A DNA stretch of 20,006 nucleotides from Pleurotus ostreatus/Saccharomyces cerevisiae fusant (taxonomy: Eukaryota > Opisthokonta). Below the pieces are notes generated by a model. The model worked only from the letters and a program-made list of their open reading frames with translations, made no database searches and was not told the DNA's origin. The stretch's first letter is position 1, and each line of letters starts with the position of its first letter. Shown here one piece after another: positions 18,261 through 20,006 of the stretch. The position numbers and the translations under genes are program-made. The stretch is from NCBI GenBank assembly GCA_024196135.1, contig JAMQCK010000557.1:1-20006 (forward strand), written 5' to 3'.

Positions 18261-19555
18261 CTAGCCACCCAACGGCCACGAAGACACTTCCTTCCCAATC
18301 CGCACCGAGACCCTCCCGACCTCCACCAATCCTACCTTTACTATTCGAGAGCCATAAGTGCTGTTCAAGCCATCGACTACCGTTTCTGGAAATGCAGGCA
18401 GACTGGCGAAGGACAGGTCCGTTGAGGTTGCGGGGATGGCGGGCGTCTCAGAAGCATTTGCTGAGATAGTGGCTTCATTCTTGTCGTTCACCGCTGAAGT
18501 ACTTTTGGCGCACTTAGGACTCAACAGGGTCCAGCCAATCGAGGCATGATATTTGGGTTCGGAGTAATACTCTTGTTGTCGTATGGAGCGGAGGAAAGGG
18601 GTAAGTTTTGCGGCCATGGCGGCGAGCTGGGACGTAGAGGTTAGAAGAATGCGTGAAATCAGTATACGCTCATCATACCTCTGGATGTCCTGCGCCCACA
18701 TCAACAGTGAGGAAGGCGCGTCTATTCTCGTCGTTTGTCAAAACAGAAAAGGACGTGAAAGACGTGCTGAATCTGAGAAAAAGGTCAGGAAATACGTCAA
18801 CGATATCAACCGTTGGGCGCGCCACGATGAGATGAGTTCACTGCTCAGTGCACAGGTGAAGACGCATATGAACGTCCGAAATGAAAGGTAGAACAGACGC
18901 GCCGCAAGGCTGTACAAGATGATGACTGTTACTCACCCCTGCGTTTCCCGCGCCACTCTCTTTACCGCACGCTTCAGGTCCTCCCGCTGATGCGCGCGTA
19001 GAAAAATCGGACGCGAGAGCGAGATATGCAGCTCCGGTCTGGGCGTCTCGGCATCCCAGAACGTGTGGAATGCAGACATTTCGGCTGTCTCTTGTGCAGG
19101 TAAACCCATGTAATCTTGCACGCCGACCTTCGCGCTTTGTATTGCGTCTTCCAGGACGTCGCGCAGGGCGCTTCGAGGCTTCAGAGTGACAGGAACATAC
19201 ACATGGCAGGCCCACTGGCCGTCGACGTGCGGCACGGAGCGTATGCGGCCTTGATGGAGAGCGGGATTGTCGACGTGCACGGGCCCTGCTATGGAGGGGG
19301 CGAGGGAGGGGAGTTTGCGAGGACGTGATGTAGGTTGGGTGGCAGATGGTGGGGAAGTAGAGGAAGACGGTTCGTGGGTAGGGGAAGTTCGACTTTTTCT
19401 ATTCCATAGGTCAATACACGGAATTAGAAGGCGAAGAAAGACATAGAGAAGGGATGCACTCACTTCTTTGTATGTGGCTTTTCACCTGATGATGAGTCCG
19501 AGAAACCGTCGTCGGAGCCGGCATAATCCACGAGAGCGGCCGATTTGCGCTTCAT
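18261..19555 (-). CDS. USB1: U6 snRNA phosphodiesterase Usb1 (Mpn1)
   Basis: Four exons read leftward: 19555-19464, 19398-18937, 18772-18679, 18626-18261, giving 337 residues and ending at TAG 18261-18263. Usb1 belongs to the 2H phosphoesterase superfamily, and both His-x-Ser motifs are present: H155-I-S157 in ELHISLSRP and H243-A-S245 in KYHASIGW. They sit in the usual order around FLTVDVGAGH. The enzyme trims the 3' oligo(U) end of U6 snRNA in the nucleus and so stabilises it for splicing. The N-terminus (MKRKSAALVDY, then a Ser/Pro-rich segment to about residue 70) is low complexity. Between the second motif and the C-terminal strand block (SRIVKVGLVEVGRVSVRIG) lies an Ala/Ser/Thr-rich insert of about 55 residues, perhaps a surface loop. 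The intron at 18773-18936 is 164 nt, the longest in the window. The gene is divergent from the SH3 gene and in tandem with Sen54. Confidence 0.88.
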
Positions 19556-19821
19556 GAACTTCTAGCACGGTGTTGTTCAATCTTGAGTCACCCCGAGCGC
19601 GCCAGAGAATGTTTCGCGATGCAAACAAAAATCCGAGCAGGGCGCCGGAGACAAGGGTGTATTGATTTGAGAACTGCCTAAGTCAGTAACATCAGACTTC
19701 TAATGATGCTTAGTCAGCGCGAAGTCTGGGTCCCTCCGAGCGTCGTGCATAAGTTGTCTTCAACTTTCACGGGCGGCGCGGCAGGCTTCTGGCATTCCCC
19801 TTCGTTTCCAGCATATCTTGA
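19556..19821. promoter_or_regulatory. Bidirectional promoter region, Usb1 / SH3-protein gene, with AP-1-like sites
   Basis: The 266 bases between two divergent start codons must serve both genes. TAAGTCA (19679-19685) and TTAGTCA (19710-19716) are AP-1/Yap-type words (TGACTTA and TGACTAA on the other strand), 31 bases apart. Fungal Yap factors recognise such words; the functional link is inferred. No clear TATA box is present. Confidence 0.35.
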
Positions 19822-20006
19822 ATGGCCGCAGTAGCCTCATCTTCCTCCTATCATGCATTTGCTCCGTCCATAAGCCAGTCCTCGTCCTCCTCCCAGTTCC
19901 AGAACCAGAACGCCCATGACGGCGAGTCGTTCGACGAGAACCTGGTAAACACTCTTTTCTGCAAGGCCCTCTACGACTATGAGGCCCAGGATCCCTCGGC
20001 CCTCTC
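19822..20006 (+). CDS. SH3-domain protein, N-terminal part (possibly Cdc25-type Ras guanine-nucleotide exchange factor)
   Basis: ATG at 19822 opens a frame that is still open at the end of the window (61 full codons). The first about 40 residues are Ser/Gln/Asn-rich. LFCKALYDYEAQDPSALS (from about residue 45) is the start of an SH3 domain, with the ALYDY motif at 49-53. SH3 domains bind proline-rich peptides in signalling and actin proteins. In basidiomycetes, Cdc25-like Ras exchange factors begin with a similar low-complexity segment followed by an N-terminal SH3, and the ALYDYEAQD..ALS wording fits that group. Other SH3 proteins cannot be excluded from this fragment. The rest of the gene is outside the window. 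Confidence 0.7.
   Translation, partial: MAAVASSSSYHAFAPSISQSSSSSQFQNQNAHDGESFDENLVNTLFCKALYDYEAQDPSAL

Overview
This window looks like nuclear DNA from a filamentous basidiomycete, most likely an Agaricomycete. It is GC-rich. Genes are split by many short GT..AG introns, mostly 46-65 nt, often with a CTRAY-like branch site close to the acceptor. The recognisable proteins are eukaryotic housekeeping or fungal families: MICOS subunit, Sen54, Usb1, fungal O-methyltransferase and a C2H2 factor. All exon structures were read by eye from splice signals, frame continuity and family resemblance; no search was run.

Layout. 1-2870: no convincing gene, but an AT-rich patch with a 12-bp inverted repeat at 456-555. 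2957-4107 (+): a C2H2 zinc-finger protein behind a clear CCAAT/TATA promoter. 4108-5245: 3' flank and empty DNA. 5246-6201 (-): a MIC26/MIC27 (ApoO-like) MICOS subunit. 6512-8399 (-): an 11-exon COMT-type O-methyltransferase with 12-nt and 24-nt microexons. 8400-10965: about 2.5 kb with no solid gene, apart from a promoter-like stretch and a possible orphan first exon or micropeptide at 10209. 10966-12023 (+): a proline-iminopeptidase-like alpha/beta hydrolase that keeps all three triad residues but is broken by a TAG and a frame change. 12352-13845 (-): an HSL-type alpha/beta hydrolase with an uninterrupted coding region and a likely 5'UTR intron. 13846-15763: no gene. 15764-17974 (-): Sen54, a tRNA-splicing endonuclease subunit. 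18261-19555 (-): Usb1, the U6 snRNA phosphodiesterase. 19822-20006 (+): the N-terminus of an SH3 protein, possibly a Cdc25-type Ras-GEF, running off the window.

The genes do not form an obvious cluster or single pathway. The one suggestive pair is Sen54 and Usb1, adjacent on the same strand; both belong to RNA 3'-end chemistry that involves 2',3'-cyclic phosphates. The methyltransferase and the two hydrolases are accessory-type enzymes, but without a backbone synthase, transporter or P450 there is no support for a secondary-metabolite cluster. I found no CRISPR array, rRNA, tRNA or intact transposon. I do not see a clearly new biological system. The best leads are the broken peptidase, the microexons, the stop-free 51-nt introns and the inverted-repeat element.
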